A DNA stretch of 64,000 nucleotides, from positions 62,001 through 126,000 of the forward strand of contig RDXX01000037.1 in assembly GCA_004292955.1 (NCBI GenBank). Reading direction: 5' to 3'. This document shows, in pieces, positions 31,346 to 40,819 of the stretch. The DNA comes from Oscillatoriales cyanobacterium. Its GTDB lineage: Bacteria > Cyanobacteriota > Cyanobacteriia > Cyanobacteriales > Microcoleaceae. The notes below the pieces were generated by a model that saw nothing but the letters and a program-made list of their open reading frames with translations, made no database searches and was not told where the DNA came from. Both the position numbers and the translations under genes were made by a program. Each line of letters opens with the position of its first letter. The first letter of the stretch is position 1.

Positions 31346-31454
31346 TATAGCCTTTCTCACAAAGATGAGGTATGACTGACAGCTTACATAACCTCCCAGA
31401 CAAAGAGGGCTCTCTTCCCAACAACGTCCGCGAATCTTTCTGAGAACCACAATA
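31346..31454. mobile_element. MITE-like element, copy A
   Basis: tatagcctttctcacaaagatgaggtatgactgacagcttacataacc ... atctttctgagaaccac, homologous to 47380..47486. Confidence 0.7.
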
Positions 31455-31548
31455 CATGAATTTTCTTGTGGGGAGTAGGGGTTGGGCATCCTGCCCGCGC
31501 CAAAATACAATTTAGATGCGGGACAACTTACTTAAAAAAAGAGGCAAT

Positions 31549-32637
31549 TTAATCTGCCAAATCTGGGAAAACTTCCCGGACGGCCGGATGCACCAGTCGG
31601 TGATTCTGCACGTTCAATCCCTTCGCCAAACTCGGATTCATTTCCAAAGCTTTAATCCCGTTATTTGCCAACTGCAAAACATAAGGCAAAGTGCTGTTAT
31701 TCAAAGCTTGAGTTGCAGTCCAAGGCACTGCACCGGGCATATTTGGTACGCCATAATGCACAACTCCTTCCTCTACATAAGTAGGATTTGTGTGAGAAGT
31801 TACTCGCAAAGTTTCGACACAGCCACCTTGATCGACGGCTACGTCAACAATTACAGAACCGGGCTGCATTTTGGCGACAAATTCGCGCGAAAGTAGCACC
31901 GGAGCTCTTTTTCCTAAGACTAAAACTGCACCGATTAATAAGTCAGCATCGGGAACAACTGCTTCTATTTGCAAAGGACTGCTGTAAAGGTATTCTACTC
32001 TGGAACCGAATAAAGTTTCCAAGTAGGCTAGCCGATCGACATTTACATCTAAAATCTGCACCCTAGCGCCCATTCCGACAGCAATGCGGGCTGCTTCTGT
32101 GCCGACGATTCCGCCGCCCAAAATTACAACTTTGCCCGGTCTTACCCCCGGTACGCCCCCCAAAAGTACGCCTTTGCCGCCTTGCTGTCGTTCCAGAAAC
32201 CGAGCACCGAACTGCACGGCCAAACGCCCTGCAATAATGCTCATCGGGGTTAGCAGGGGCAATTTCCTGTCGGGGAGTTCGACGGTTTCGTAGGCGATAG
32301 CCTGGACTCCGCTGTTGATTAAGTGCTCGGTTAATGTGCGATCGGCTGCCAAGTGCAAATATGTAAATAGCAACTGCTCTTTTTGGATCAGCGGATACTC
32401 AGTAGGTAATGGTTCCTTAACTTTGACAATTAGTTGCCGGTTCCAGACATCTGAAGCCTTCGAGACAATCTTCGCCCCGGCTTCAATGTAGTCCTCATCA
32501 GCAAAACCAGCCCCAGCCCCAGCATTCGTTTCGACGAAAACTGTGTGGCCTTTGTCCGAACAAGCCCGCACGCTGGTGGGACTGAGTCCGACTCGAAACT
32601 CTAAATCCTTGATTTCCTTGGGGACGCCTATTTCCAT
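31549..32637 (-). CDS. ald: alanine dehydrogenase
   Basis: MEIGVPKEIKDLEFRVGLSP, GGGIVGTEAARIAVGMGA, VDVAVDQGGC. Confidence 0.97.
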   Translation of the reverse strand: MEIGVPKEIKDLEFRVGLSPTSVRACSDKGHTVFVETNAGAGAGFADEDYIEAGAKIVSKASDVWNRQLIVKVKEPLPTEYPLIQKEQLLFTYLHLAADRTLTEHLINSGVQAIAYETVELPDRKLPLLTPMSIIAGRLAVQFGARFLERQQGGKGVLLGGVPGVRPGKVVILGGGIVGTEAARIAVGMGARVQILDVNVDRLAYLETLFGSRVEYLYSSPLQIEAVVPDADLLIGAVLVLGKRAPVLLSREFVAKMQPGSVIVDVAVDQGGCVETLRVTSHTNPTYVEEGVVHYGVPNMPGAVPWTATQALNNSTLPYVLQLANNGIKALEMNPSLAKGLNVQNHRLVHPAVREVFPDLAD

Positions 32638-32740
32638 CTATAACCTCAAATTTCAGGCTTATGTCGATCGAATTTAACGCAAAAATCAGCCCTAGCGGGA
32701 CAATACCATTGGAGATTTTAGATTTGGGAATCGGGCTGGG

Positions 32741-33586
32741 CTAGGAGAATATTTGTTTGATTTTCAGCCATTGCGATCGCAATTTCCAAAATTTGTCATT
32801 TTCCATAAGGTCGATCGATCTTTTAGCCTGCTCCAACTCTAACTCAAGCTGCTGCATCCGAGCTTGCGAACTCTGCAATTGGGACTTAACCTCCTGCAAC
32901 TGAATTCGCACCTCCTTTTCCCCAGTATTTTTCTTAATCGCAATATCGTGATAGCCTAGGAACTGAAGCGCCAGAAATACTATTTCCCAGTCATTCGCAA
33001 TACAAAACTCATTAACTGCTTTCGCCACACCGTAAGGCATGATTTCGCATACAGACCAATTCGTATAATCGTTAAAAACCATCATCCCGTCAGATTTCAC
33101 CTTTGTATAACCTCGATTGATATCTTTGCATACACCTTCATAAGAATGATCGGCATCGATGTAAATCCAATCAAAATACTCTTCTGGAAAACCGCCTAAA
33201 ATTGTCGATGAATCACCTTCGTGAAGTTCGACAGTCCCATTTTCTATCCCTGCTTGCAATAGGGGATTTTGTTTGCGATCGATTTCCGCTTTAAATGCCT
33301 CGAAATTACCATCAATTAAATGCAGCTTTTGGGGCTGGGTAATAGCAAGTATTTTCTCGGCAAATCGCCCATATTGAGTGCCAACCTCTGCAACCACACT
33401 ATTTTTAGGTAAACATTCCAATATTTTGATGCGACTTTCAACCAGGCGACAGTTTTTGACATGGCAATTTTGCAGTGTTGGCGAAACAAGTACCAATGGA
33501 TTGTCATTAAAATTATTCCATTTCTCATTATCCCAGCCTTCAGTCGCTGCTAAAAAATTTTGTTTGTATTGCAGAAAGTCAAACAT
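32741..33586 (-). CDS. class I SAM-dependent methyltransferase (Methyltransf_24-like) with C-terminal coiled coil
   Basis: VVAEVGTQYGRFAEKIL, WIYIDADHSYEGVCKDI. Confidence 0.8.
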   Translation of the reverse strand: MFDFLQYKQNFLAATEGWDNEKWNNFNDNPLVLVSPTLQNCHVKNCRLVESRIKILECLPKNSVVAEVGTQYGRFAEKILAITQPQKLHLIDGNFEAFKAEIDRKQNPLLQAGIENGTVELHEGDSSTILGGFPEEYFDWIYIDADHSYEGVCKDINRGYTKVKSDGMMVFNDYTNWSVCEIMPYGVAKAVNEFCIANDWEIVFLALQFLGYHDIAIKKNTGEKEVRIQLQEVKSQLQSSQARMQQLELELEQAKRSIDLMENDKFWKLRSQWLKIKQIFS

Positions 33587-33694
33587 ACGATCGCAAAAGT
33601 AAGAGAACTTTAATTTGAAAGTAAAGACTTCAGTCCTTACTTTTCCTATATCCTATATAATTTAACAGCAACGATTCACCGCGTCTCAAAAAAA

Positions 33695-35290
33695 ATGCCA
33701 CGCATACCTACATTAACATTCGATCGCGGAACGCTCCTACTGCACCCACCGCCCAGAGGCCGAGACTGGGCGGACTTTGCCACGTGGGACGATCGCGTGG
33801 AAAAATTTCGCATTCGAGCAATTCACTACCGCCCGCTGGTAGAATCGCTTCAGGCCGACTGCACTAACTTCACCGACGACGCCCGCGGATACGAACTACT
33901 CGAACTCGTATCCAGCGTGGCAATGCAGCCTTACCCGCACCAACAAGAAGCCCTAGCAGCTTGGCAAGAAGCAGGAAGCCAAGGAGTAGTCGTCCTCCCC
34001 ACGGCTTCGGGCAAAACTTATGTGGCCCAATTAGCCATGCAAGTCACAGGCCGCAGTACATTAGTCGTAGTACCAACTCTCGATTTAATGCACCAGTGGT
34101 ACGCTAATTTGAAAGCAGCTTTTCCCGACATCGAAATTGGATTGTTAGGCGGAGGTTCGCGGGACAAAACGCCAATTTTAGTAGCAACCTACGACAGCGC
34201 CAGCATTCACGCCGAAACCTTGGGAAATAAATACGGCTTGCTGGTGTTTGACGAATGCCACCATTTACCAACGGACTTTTATCGAGTAATATCCGAATAT
34301 GCGATCGCGCCTTTTCGACTCGGACTGACAGCAACACCCGATCGCACAGACGGACGCCACAGCGACTTACACTTCCTCATCGGCCCCACAGTATATAGCA
34401 AAAAACCCGAAGATTTAGCAGGCGACGCCTTAGCCGACCATAAAATAGTGCAAATCATGGTCAAACTGTCAAAAGAAGAAACCGATCGCTACAGCGAAGC
34501 CATGAACATTCGCAACGACTTCCTCAAACAGTCCAACATCAAAATATCCAGCCTCGAAGGATGGAAACAGTTTATCATGGCCAGCGCGCGATCGCCCCTA
34601 GGAAGGCGCGCCATGATTGCCCACCGCCAAGCCAAAGAAATCGCCCTTTGTACCGAAGGCAAATTGCGAATCTTAGCTCAAATTTTAGCCGAACACTCTC
34701 CGCAGCGCACCCTAATCTTCACCGGAGACAACGCCACAGTCTACCGAATTTCCCAAGAATTTCTCATCCCCACAATTACCCACCAAACCCCAGTCAAAGA
34801 AAGGCACGAAATCCTCGATAAATTTCGCAGCGGCGAATACAAAACCCTAGTCGCATCCCACGTTCTCAACGAAGGAGTGGACGTACCCGACGCCAGAATT
34901 GCTATTATACTGTCAGGTACGGGAAGCGAACGCGAATACATCCAAAGATTGGGTCGAGTTTTGCGAAAAAGCAGCGATGTAAATAAACTAGCAATTCTCT
35001 ACGAAGTCGTCACCGAAGACACCACCGAAGAAAGAACATCCCAGCGCCGCCGAGGCGGAATGCAAGTTCACAAACCCCAACCAAAAACACCAATAGAACC
35101 ACCACCAGCAGAATATCCAAAATTAGAAACAGTCAAACCAACACCGATTTACGGAGTCAACCGAGAGACAACCAAAAAAGCAGCAGAAACACCAGCAAAA
35201 TGGGGAGATGATGATGACATTCCCAAGACAACCAAAAAAGCCGCAGAATCACTCGCAAAATGGGGAGATGATGATGACATTCCCTGGTAG
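33695..35290 (+). CDS. XPB/Rad25-like superfamily 2 helicase
   Basis: VVLPTASGKTYVAQLA, FDECHHLP, RLGLTATPDR, SHVLNEGVDVPDARIAIILSGTGSEREYIQRLGRVLR. Confidence 0.93.
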   Translation: MPRIPTLTFDRGTLLLHPPPRGRDWADFATWDDRVEKFRIRAIHYRPLVESLQADCTNFTDDARGYELLELVSSVAMQPYPHQQEALAAWQEAGSQGVVVLPTASGKTYVAQLAMQVTGRSTLVVVPTLDLMHQWYANLKAAFPDIEIGLLGGGSRDKTPILVATYDSASIHAETLGNKYGLLVFDECHHLPTDFYRVISEYAIAPFRLGLTATPDRTDGRHSDLHFLIGPTVYSKKPEDLAGDALADHKIVQIMVKLSKEETDRYSEAMNIRNDFLKQSNIKISSLEGWKQFIMASARSPLGRRAMIAHRQAKEIALCTEGKLRILAQILAEHSPQRTLIFTGDNATVYRISQEFLIPTITHQTPVKERHEILDKFRSGEYKTLVASHVLNEGVDVPDARIAIILSGTGSEREYIQRLGRVLRKSSDVNKLAILYEVVTEDTTEERTSQRRRGGMQVHKPQPKTPIEPPPAEYPKLETVKPTPIYGVNRETTKKAAETPAKWGDDDDIPKTTKKAAESLAKWGDDDDIPW

Positions 35291-35318
35291 CACGCCTAAA
35301 TTATTCCTTCTTCCTTCG

Positions 35319-35386
35319 ATCAACTGTCAACTGTCAACTGTCAACTGTCAACTGTCAACTGTCAACTGTCAACTGTCAACTGTCAA
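35319..35386. repeat. TCAACTG heptamer short tandem repeat abutting the DUF790 gene start
   Basis: ~9 successive tcaactg units ending ...tcaaatgctacc. Confidence 0.97.
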
Positions 35387-36601
35387 ATGCTACCAACCGA
35401 TCTACTAAGCCACCGTCAAAACGGCGAATCAATCATCCCGCTACGCCTCAAGATAGATGCTAAAAACCTAGAAGCAGCTACCGAAACGATCGCCTGCTTC
35501 CAGGAGTCGATCGGCAAAACCCAAGGCGAACTCGACGGACGCTTGCTAGAATTAGAAGGCGACAGCCCCGACTATCGGCTGAAACGGGGATTAGCGCACC
35601 TCCTCAAAGGCGGTTTCTCTACTTTGGAAGTTGTTAGCCCCCTAGAACCATTGGAGTTGAGACAGCGCGTATTTGCCTTGTCAGCGCGATCGACACCCAG
35701 CCCACAATCCACCCAAATAACCCTCGAAACAGTAGCCACAGAGCTCAGCCAAGACTTAAACAGAGAAGTTTTTACCCACGAAATCAAAACAGGTTTATAC
35801 GCCGATTTAAACGAAAACAAAATCCTCACCGAATTTGACGCACCAACACCCGAAAACTTACTTCACAGATACAACCTTTCCCAAGTCCAAGGCATATTTT
35901 ACCGAGCAAGTCAAGTTCAATTAACCGCGCACCGCAACGATCCAGGAGAATACAAACTCCTCTTTCGCTATTTAAAATTATTTCAATTAATGACCTACAT
36001 CGAAGGCGATGCAGACCACGGATTTACCCTCACAATCGACGGCCCCACAAGCTTGTTCAAACCCAGCACCCGCTACGGCTTAGCCCTCGCCAAAATGCTG
36101 CCCGCACTCCTACACGTCACCAAATGGAGTATGCACTCAACTCTGCAAACCAAAGATGCTTTCAGCGGCGTTGTGAAAACAGGTAAATTCACCCTAAATT
36201 CCGACTGCGGTTTAGTCAGCCACTATCCCCCAGGCAAACCCTATGATAGTATGTTAGAAGCAGCATTTGCTGGCAGGTGGGATAGCTTAAAAACCGAGTG
36301 GAAACTCGAACGAGAAGTTGACTTAATCCCAATTCCAGGAAGCGTGATGATTCCCGACTTTCGGTTAGTCCATCCCGACGGACGAGTATTTATATTAGAA
36401 ATAGTCGGCTATTGGCGGCCGGAGTATTTGCAAAAGAAATTTGCTCAAGTACACAAATCTGGATGCGACAACTTGATTTTAGCTATTTCCGAACGGCTGA
36501 ATCTGGAAAAAGCTGGGGTTAATGTAAAAGAAGTTCCTGCAAAAATAGTTTGGTTTAAAGATAAATTGCAGCCAAAATCAGTCCTAGAAATCCTCGAATA
36601 G
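35387..36601 (+). CDS. DUF790 family (Bax1-like) nuclease
   Basis: MLPTDLLSHR start; VMIPDFRLVHPDGRVFILEIVGYWRPEYL: PD-(D/E)XK-like core. Confidence 0.88.
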   Translation: MLPTDLLSHRQNGESIIPLRLKIDAKNLEAATETIACFQESIGKTQGELDGRLLELEGDSPDYRLKRGLAHLLKGGFSTLEVVSPLEPLELRQRVFALSARSTPSPQSTQITLETVATELSQDLNREVFTHEIKTGLYADLNENKILTEFDAPTPENLLHRYNLSQVQGIFYRASQVQLTAHRNDPGEYKLLFRYLKLFQLMTYIEGDADHGFTLTIDGPTSLFKPSTRYGLALAKMLPALLHVTKWSMHSTLQTKDAFSGVVKTGKFTLNSDCGLVSHYPPGKPYDSMLEAAFAGRWDSLKTEWKLEREVDLIPIPGSVMIPDFRLVHPDGRVFILEIVGYWRPEYLQKKFAQVHKSGCDNLILAISERLNLEKAGVNVKEVPAKIVWFKDKLQPKSVLEILE

Positions 36602-36785
36602 TACACCAATCAGTAGCAAACTTCTCTCTCCCTCTCTTCCTCTGCGGCCTCTGCGGCCTCTGCGGTTCAAACCTCTTAAATTAAATTATCCTAAAAGAAC
36701 GATCGCACATTCCAACATTCTAGTAAAATAGAAACATCCCCAAAACCTTGCCACCGCGTAGTCTCACCCCCAAACCAATCAAAAA

Positions 36786-37505
36786 ATGGTAGAAACAAGC
36801 ATTGTCGAAAAAATCAAAAAGCTGTTAGCCCTCGCCACCTCATCCAACGAAAACGAATCAACCGCTGCGGCAGCAAAAGCTTCCGTTTTACTGGCGCAGT
36901 ACAATCTCAGCCTCGCCGATTTAGGCCCCAATCACCAAGAAGAGATCGATCAAAGCGGAGTTGAGACAACATCCAAATTTGTCACTTGGAAAATGATCCT
37001 GTTTTCGGGAATTGCGGAAGCCAACGGTTGTACAGGTATGCGGAACAATTATAGTGGTAGTATGTTTTTGGTGGGAAGCTCTACAAATCTGATTGTTTGC
37101 AAGCACCTGTATGAATATTTGAGTTCTGCGATCGAGAAACGGGCGAAATATCGCAAAGGAAGCGGCCGGGGACTGGCGTATCTGAACGCTTTTCGGGTGG
37201 GATGCGCCACAAGGTTGCGACAAAGGCTGCTGGAACAAAAGCGGGAGATGGAGGAGTCGGGGATTCCGGGCTCGGTTGATACAGCGGCTACTCCTGCTAT
37301 TGTAGTGCGATCGATGTTTGAGAAGAATGAACAGGCGATCGCAGATTATTTAGAAAGCCAAGGAGTTAAAGTCAAAACCCGAGCCGGTGCTCAAATCAGC
37401 AGCGAAGTCGGTTTTAATTCCGGTTATGAAGTAGGCGACAAAATTAGCTTGCAGAAGCAAGTGCAACCGGAAGGAGAACAAAAAAAACTTAATCAATCTC
37501 TGTGA
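36786..37505 (+). CDS. DUF2786 domain protein
   Basis: IVEKIKKLLALATSSNENESTAAAAKASVLLAQYNLSLADL. Confidence 0.85.
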   Translation: MVETSIVEKIKKLLALATSSNENESTAAAAKASVLLAQYNLSLADLGPNHQEEIDQSGVETTSKFVTWKMILFSGIAEANGCTGMRNNYSGSMFLVGSSTNLIVCKHLYEYLSSAIEKRAKYRKGSGRGLAYLNAFRVGCATRLRQRLLEQKREMEESGIPGSVDTAATPAIVVRSMFEKNEQAIADYLESQGVKVKTRAGAQISSEVGFNSGYEVGDKISLQKQVQPEGEQKKLNQSL

Positions 37506-37547
37506 GTTTAACTATAATTTCACAATCAACTTATATTGTTAATTGCT

Positions 37548-38150
37548 ATGCCCTACAGTTCTTTCACCACAATCGGTAAAGTCAAGGAAGCATTTAATCT
37601 AACCACTGTAGAAGCAGTTCGTTTTTTGCCTAACATTGACCCAATTCCCCCTTCTCAAACATTGATTGCTTTTTTGGAAGAAAGCTTACCGTTAGCCTCA
37701 TCTGCAAGCGAAAAAGCTCGTTCAGAAGGAATTATTTATCCTGTCTTGTTAGAAGCGAGACGAATTTTACAGCGACGAGTCAGTTTATTTTCAGGAGAAG
37801 ACTTCACAGTAGATGAATCAATGGGATTAAACGGCGTGTGTGATTTTCTCTTTAGCCGTTCCGAAGAAATTCTAGAAATTGAAGCACCGGCAGTTATCAT
37901 TGTGGAAGCAAAGAAATCTGACATCAGAACAGGATTCGGACAATGTATTGCTGAAATGGTGGCTGCACAAAAATTTAATGAGGCTAAGAAAAAGCCAATT
38001 CCTATCATTTACGGTTCAGTCACCAATGGCACTCAGTGGCGATTTTTGAAACTAGAAGGGCAAACAGTGACAATTGACTTGATTGATTATCCACTGCCTC
38101 CTGTCGATCAAATTTTGGGCTTTTTGGTATGGATGGCACGGGAAATTTAG
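37548..38150 (+). CDS. PD-(D/E)XK nuclease-like hypothetical protein
   Basis: GVCDFLFSRSEEILEIEAPAVIIVEAKKSDIRTGFGQCIAEM. Confidence 0.65.
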   Translation: MPYSSFTTIGKVKEAFNLTTVEAVRFLPNIDPIPPSQTLIAFLEESLPLASSASEKARSEGIIYPVLLEARRILQRRVSLFSGEDFTVDESMGLNGVCDFLFSRSEEILEIEAPAVIIVEAKKSDIRTGFGQCIAEMVAAQKFNEAKKKPIPIIYGSVTNGTQWRFLKLEGQTVTIDLIDYPLPPVDQILGFLVWMAREI

Positions 38151-38261
38151 CTGATTTGATTTGGACTTATGCTACTGCGTCACATCAGGTAGGGTGTATA
38201 ATATAGGTAGCTGCGAATTCAAGTTAATCTATACGGGTAAAAATTTATTTTACAACTTATT

Positions 38262-38459
38262 TTACAACAAGGTTAAAACAGCAATTAAAACAGATAAGTG
38301 GATCATTGCTGAGGCGACATAAAGCTCCCTGTAAACTGGAATGAATTTTTTTGGAGACACTTTAGGAACTGCTTCACCATCTACAAACTCATAATATACG
38401 TCTCCGTCGGGCAACGCTAGAAATTCTTCTAAAGTGAGTTTGGTTCCGATTCCTACCAT
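38262..38459 (-). pseudogene. Uma2-family (DUF820) gene fragment, frameshifted
   Basis: TKLTLEEFLALPDGDVYYEFVDGEAVPKVSPKK then frame change at an A7 tract; +1 frame reads FHSSLQGALCRLSN. Confidence 0.75.
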
Positions 38460-38507
38460 GACTCGTAGCCCTCTCGCTAATTAATTCAAATATCAATTAT
38501 ACAAAAT

Positions 38508-38708
38508 TTCCCAACATTCCTCAAAAAAGACCCGGCGGTTGAAACCGCGGCTACAGAAACAAAACCCGCCTCCGCGGGTTGAAGAATAGGCGGTTAAAAT
38601 TACGTTATTTCCCAACATTCCTCAAAAAAGACCCGGCGGTTGAAACCGCGGCTATACAAACAAAACCCGCCTCCGCGGGTTGAAGAATAGGCGGTTAAAA
38701 TTACGTTT
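38508..38708. repeat. two tandem ~98-bp units containing GGCGGTTGAAACCGCGGCTA
   Basis: tttcccaacattcctcaaaaaagacccggcggttgaaaccgcggctA(c/t)A... repeated almost identically. Confidence 0.95.
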
Positions 38709-38812
38709 TATATTATTCTCTTGAGTCCGCGGAGGCGGACATTGTTTGTGTAGATGCGGTTTCAACCGCCGTCCGATCTTTGTTTGTGTAGACGCGGTTT
38801 CAACCGTACGTC

Positions 38813-39529
38813 TTACTTCACCCAAGCCCGATGAGCCATCAAAGCCGCAAATGGCTGCACTCCCCGCAACTGATTCGACAGCGGCAAATGACCCCTCGGC
38901 GCGCTCAAATCCCAAATAAACTCTTGCGGATACCGCGTCCAATTATTCCCCTTCTTCCAGCCAATTAACGGCCACAACTTATCCCAATTCTTGCCCGAAC
39001 TCAGCCAAATTTCCCGCTGTACCGAAAAGCCAAATTTGTTTTCGGAATGAACTTTCCACAGGGTATTAATTGTTTGTAAATCTGCCATAGGCAAACTTTC
39101 AACTTCCGTAAAATACAACCACTTTCTCGCGGCAGCAGTCTCGCCCGCCAACCCACAAAGTTTGTTTAAAGTCAATAAATCGGCTTCTTGAAATTCCTGT
39201 AGGGCCAATAATTGTTGCAGCGGAGTGTAGTCAATGTTAGAGTCCGATCGCAATTGCACTACTCCAGTCGGAAAATTCGCCTGCAAAAACTCCCTCGCTC
39301 TGGCAGAATCCGCACAATAAAGAATTTGGTAAGCCTTACCCATTACCGCCGTCGGTTCCTCCGACTTGCGCTCTAATAAAAATTCCATCAATACGTCCCA
39401 GCCCGCATCTGCTATGTGTTGTTGCAGCAGTTGCAGTTGAGTTTTCTCTGAACCCGACCTCAACTGTGAGCGGAGTTCGGCTGTATCGGCGGCCGAGTCT
39501 AATGGAGAAGTAGAAATCGAGTCAGTCAT
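38813..39529 (-). CDS. gun4: GUN4 domain protein
   Basis: KVHSENKFGFSVQREIWLSSGKNWDKLWPLIGWKKGNNWTRYPQEFIWDLSAPRGHLPLSNQLRGVQPFAAL. Confidence 0.95.
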   Translation of the reverse strand: MTDSISTSPLDSAADTAELRSQLRSGSEKTQLQLLQQHIADAGWDVLMEFLLERKSEEPTAVMGKAYQILYCADSARAREFLQANFPTGVVQLRSDSNIDYTPLQQLLALQEFQEADLLTLNKLCGLAGETAAARKWLYFTEVESLPMADLQTINTLWKVHSENKFGFSVQREIWLSSGKNWDKLWPLIGWKKGNNWTRYPQEFIWDLSAPRGHLPLSNQLRGVQPFAALMAHRAWVK

Positions 39530-39762
39530 GGGAAACTATCAGCTATCAGCTATCAGCTATCAGCAATTAGCTGAAGCCCTGGTTTTCCTCCATTGTACAA
39601 TGCTACTGACTCCGATTTACTTCTCTGTACTCCGATGGTTGTGCGCTGCACGACGAGCTAACCTCGCCGCGATCGCACATTCCTCGTCAATAGGAGCGAT
39701 CGCAAATAGCTTTACCCTCAGATTTTTGCGATCGCTCCCATGTAAAAGAGTTTTTCTTGAAC

Positions 39763-40386
39763 CTAGTCGTCCACGATGGAAACCCATGCAGAGAACGAAG
39801 GCGGAAAAAAGTTGATGTCATATTCCGAGTCTTCCCACTCTTTCACCCACAGCGGTACAACGCCCGGGCGAGGAGTTTCCGCAAAGATCCGTTCCTTGGA
39901 TTCGATCGAGTGAAATAGCTGTTTCAAAGTATCTCCCCGATCCAAAGCTTCGCTGAGGATGTCGTCCAACTCAGGATCGACCCGTTTGACGCGGTTTTTG
40001 TCCTCTTCAAGCCACAGAAGTTTCAAAGACTTCAGATCCCTCGGACTGAGAATGCTCTTGTAGTACACGCGCTTGAGCGTCGCTACGGGTTCCAACGAGC
40101 GTTCGATCCGGCGAATTTGCTGAACTCGCAGGTAGTGCCATTCCGCTAAACGCTTCCGTTCCGAAGGCGCGAGAGTTTCCTTCCCCGCTGAGTGTTTGTA
40201 GTCATAGTTAATCAAACTGCAAGCCATATTAGCCAGCAGGTGAATTAACTGTTTTTCTTTGGGTGTCGCCTGACGCCGTTCCTGGGTTCTTGTCAATACG
40301 CGCTGTCTGCGGGTAGTTTCGAGAGTATTTTCCATTGGGTTTTTACGAGATGAAATACGATTGTGCCAGATCCGAATCCCGAACAT
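39763..40386 (-). CDS. conserved hypothetical protein
   Basis: Long charged ORF; family not recognised. Confidence 0.6.
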   Translation of the reverse strand: MFGIRIWHNRISSRKNPMENTLETTRRQRVLTRTQERRQATPKEKQLIHLLANMACSLINYDYKHSAGKETLAPSERKRLAEWHYLRVQQIRRIERSLEPVATLKRVYYKSILSPRDLKSLKLLWLEEDKNRVKRVDPELDDILSEALDRGDTLKQLFHSIESKERIFAETPRPGVVPLWVKEWEDSEYDINFFPPSFSAWVSIVDD

Positions 40387-40609
40387 CAGAAGGTAAGGAA
40401 GTTCCTAGGCGGGGAAACTCCACCGACAGACTCGCCTTACCTGTTTATTTTCCCATTCACTTTGTTGAGACTTCAACTCCCCGGATTAGGTGGACTGATA
40501 TTCGGCCCGAGTTTTCACCCCCTTGAGCCAAGGTGGTGGCGACAACAAATACACCACAAACACGATCGCAATCACAACCGCAGCGCCGGCGAACCACTCA
40601 GAGGGCTAA

Positions 40610-40819
40610 TTATTTCCGGCCTTTGCCTGTCTTTACCTCTTCTTGCTCTCCATCTTCATTCGTTCCAGTGTAGTTAATGTCGGGACGACTCTCAAGAGCA
40701 GTCAAACTGCTGGTTGATGAAGATTGTGGGACGATCGCAAAAGCGCTGGCCCTGCTTGTATGGAATAAGCCGATGCCACCGGAGGCAATTACTGCTAATA
40801 CTAAGATGCTGTTTTTCAT
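40610..40819 (-). CDS. small putatively exported protein
   Basis: MKNSILVLAVIASGGIGLFHTSRASAFA signal-like N-terminus inside ORF 40610..41002. Confidence 0.4.
   Translation of the reverse strand: MKNSILVLAVIASGGIGLFHTSRASAFAIVPQSSSTSSLTALESRPDINYTGTNEDGEQEEVKTGKGRK

Noticed and set aside
31143-31510. ORFs on both strands near 31.2-31.5 kb
   Set aside because: They overlap the MITE-like element and nearby GGCAAGATGCCC repeats.
35208-35408. ORF with INCQLSTVNCQLSTVNCQLST
   Set aside because: Translation of the TCAACTG heptamer repeat.
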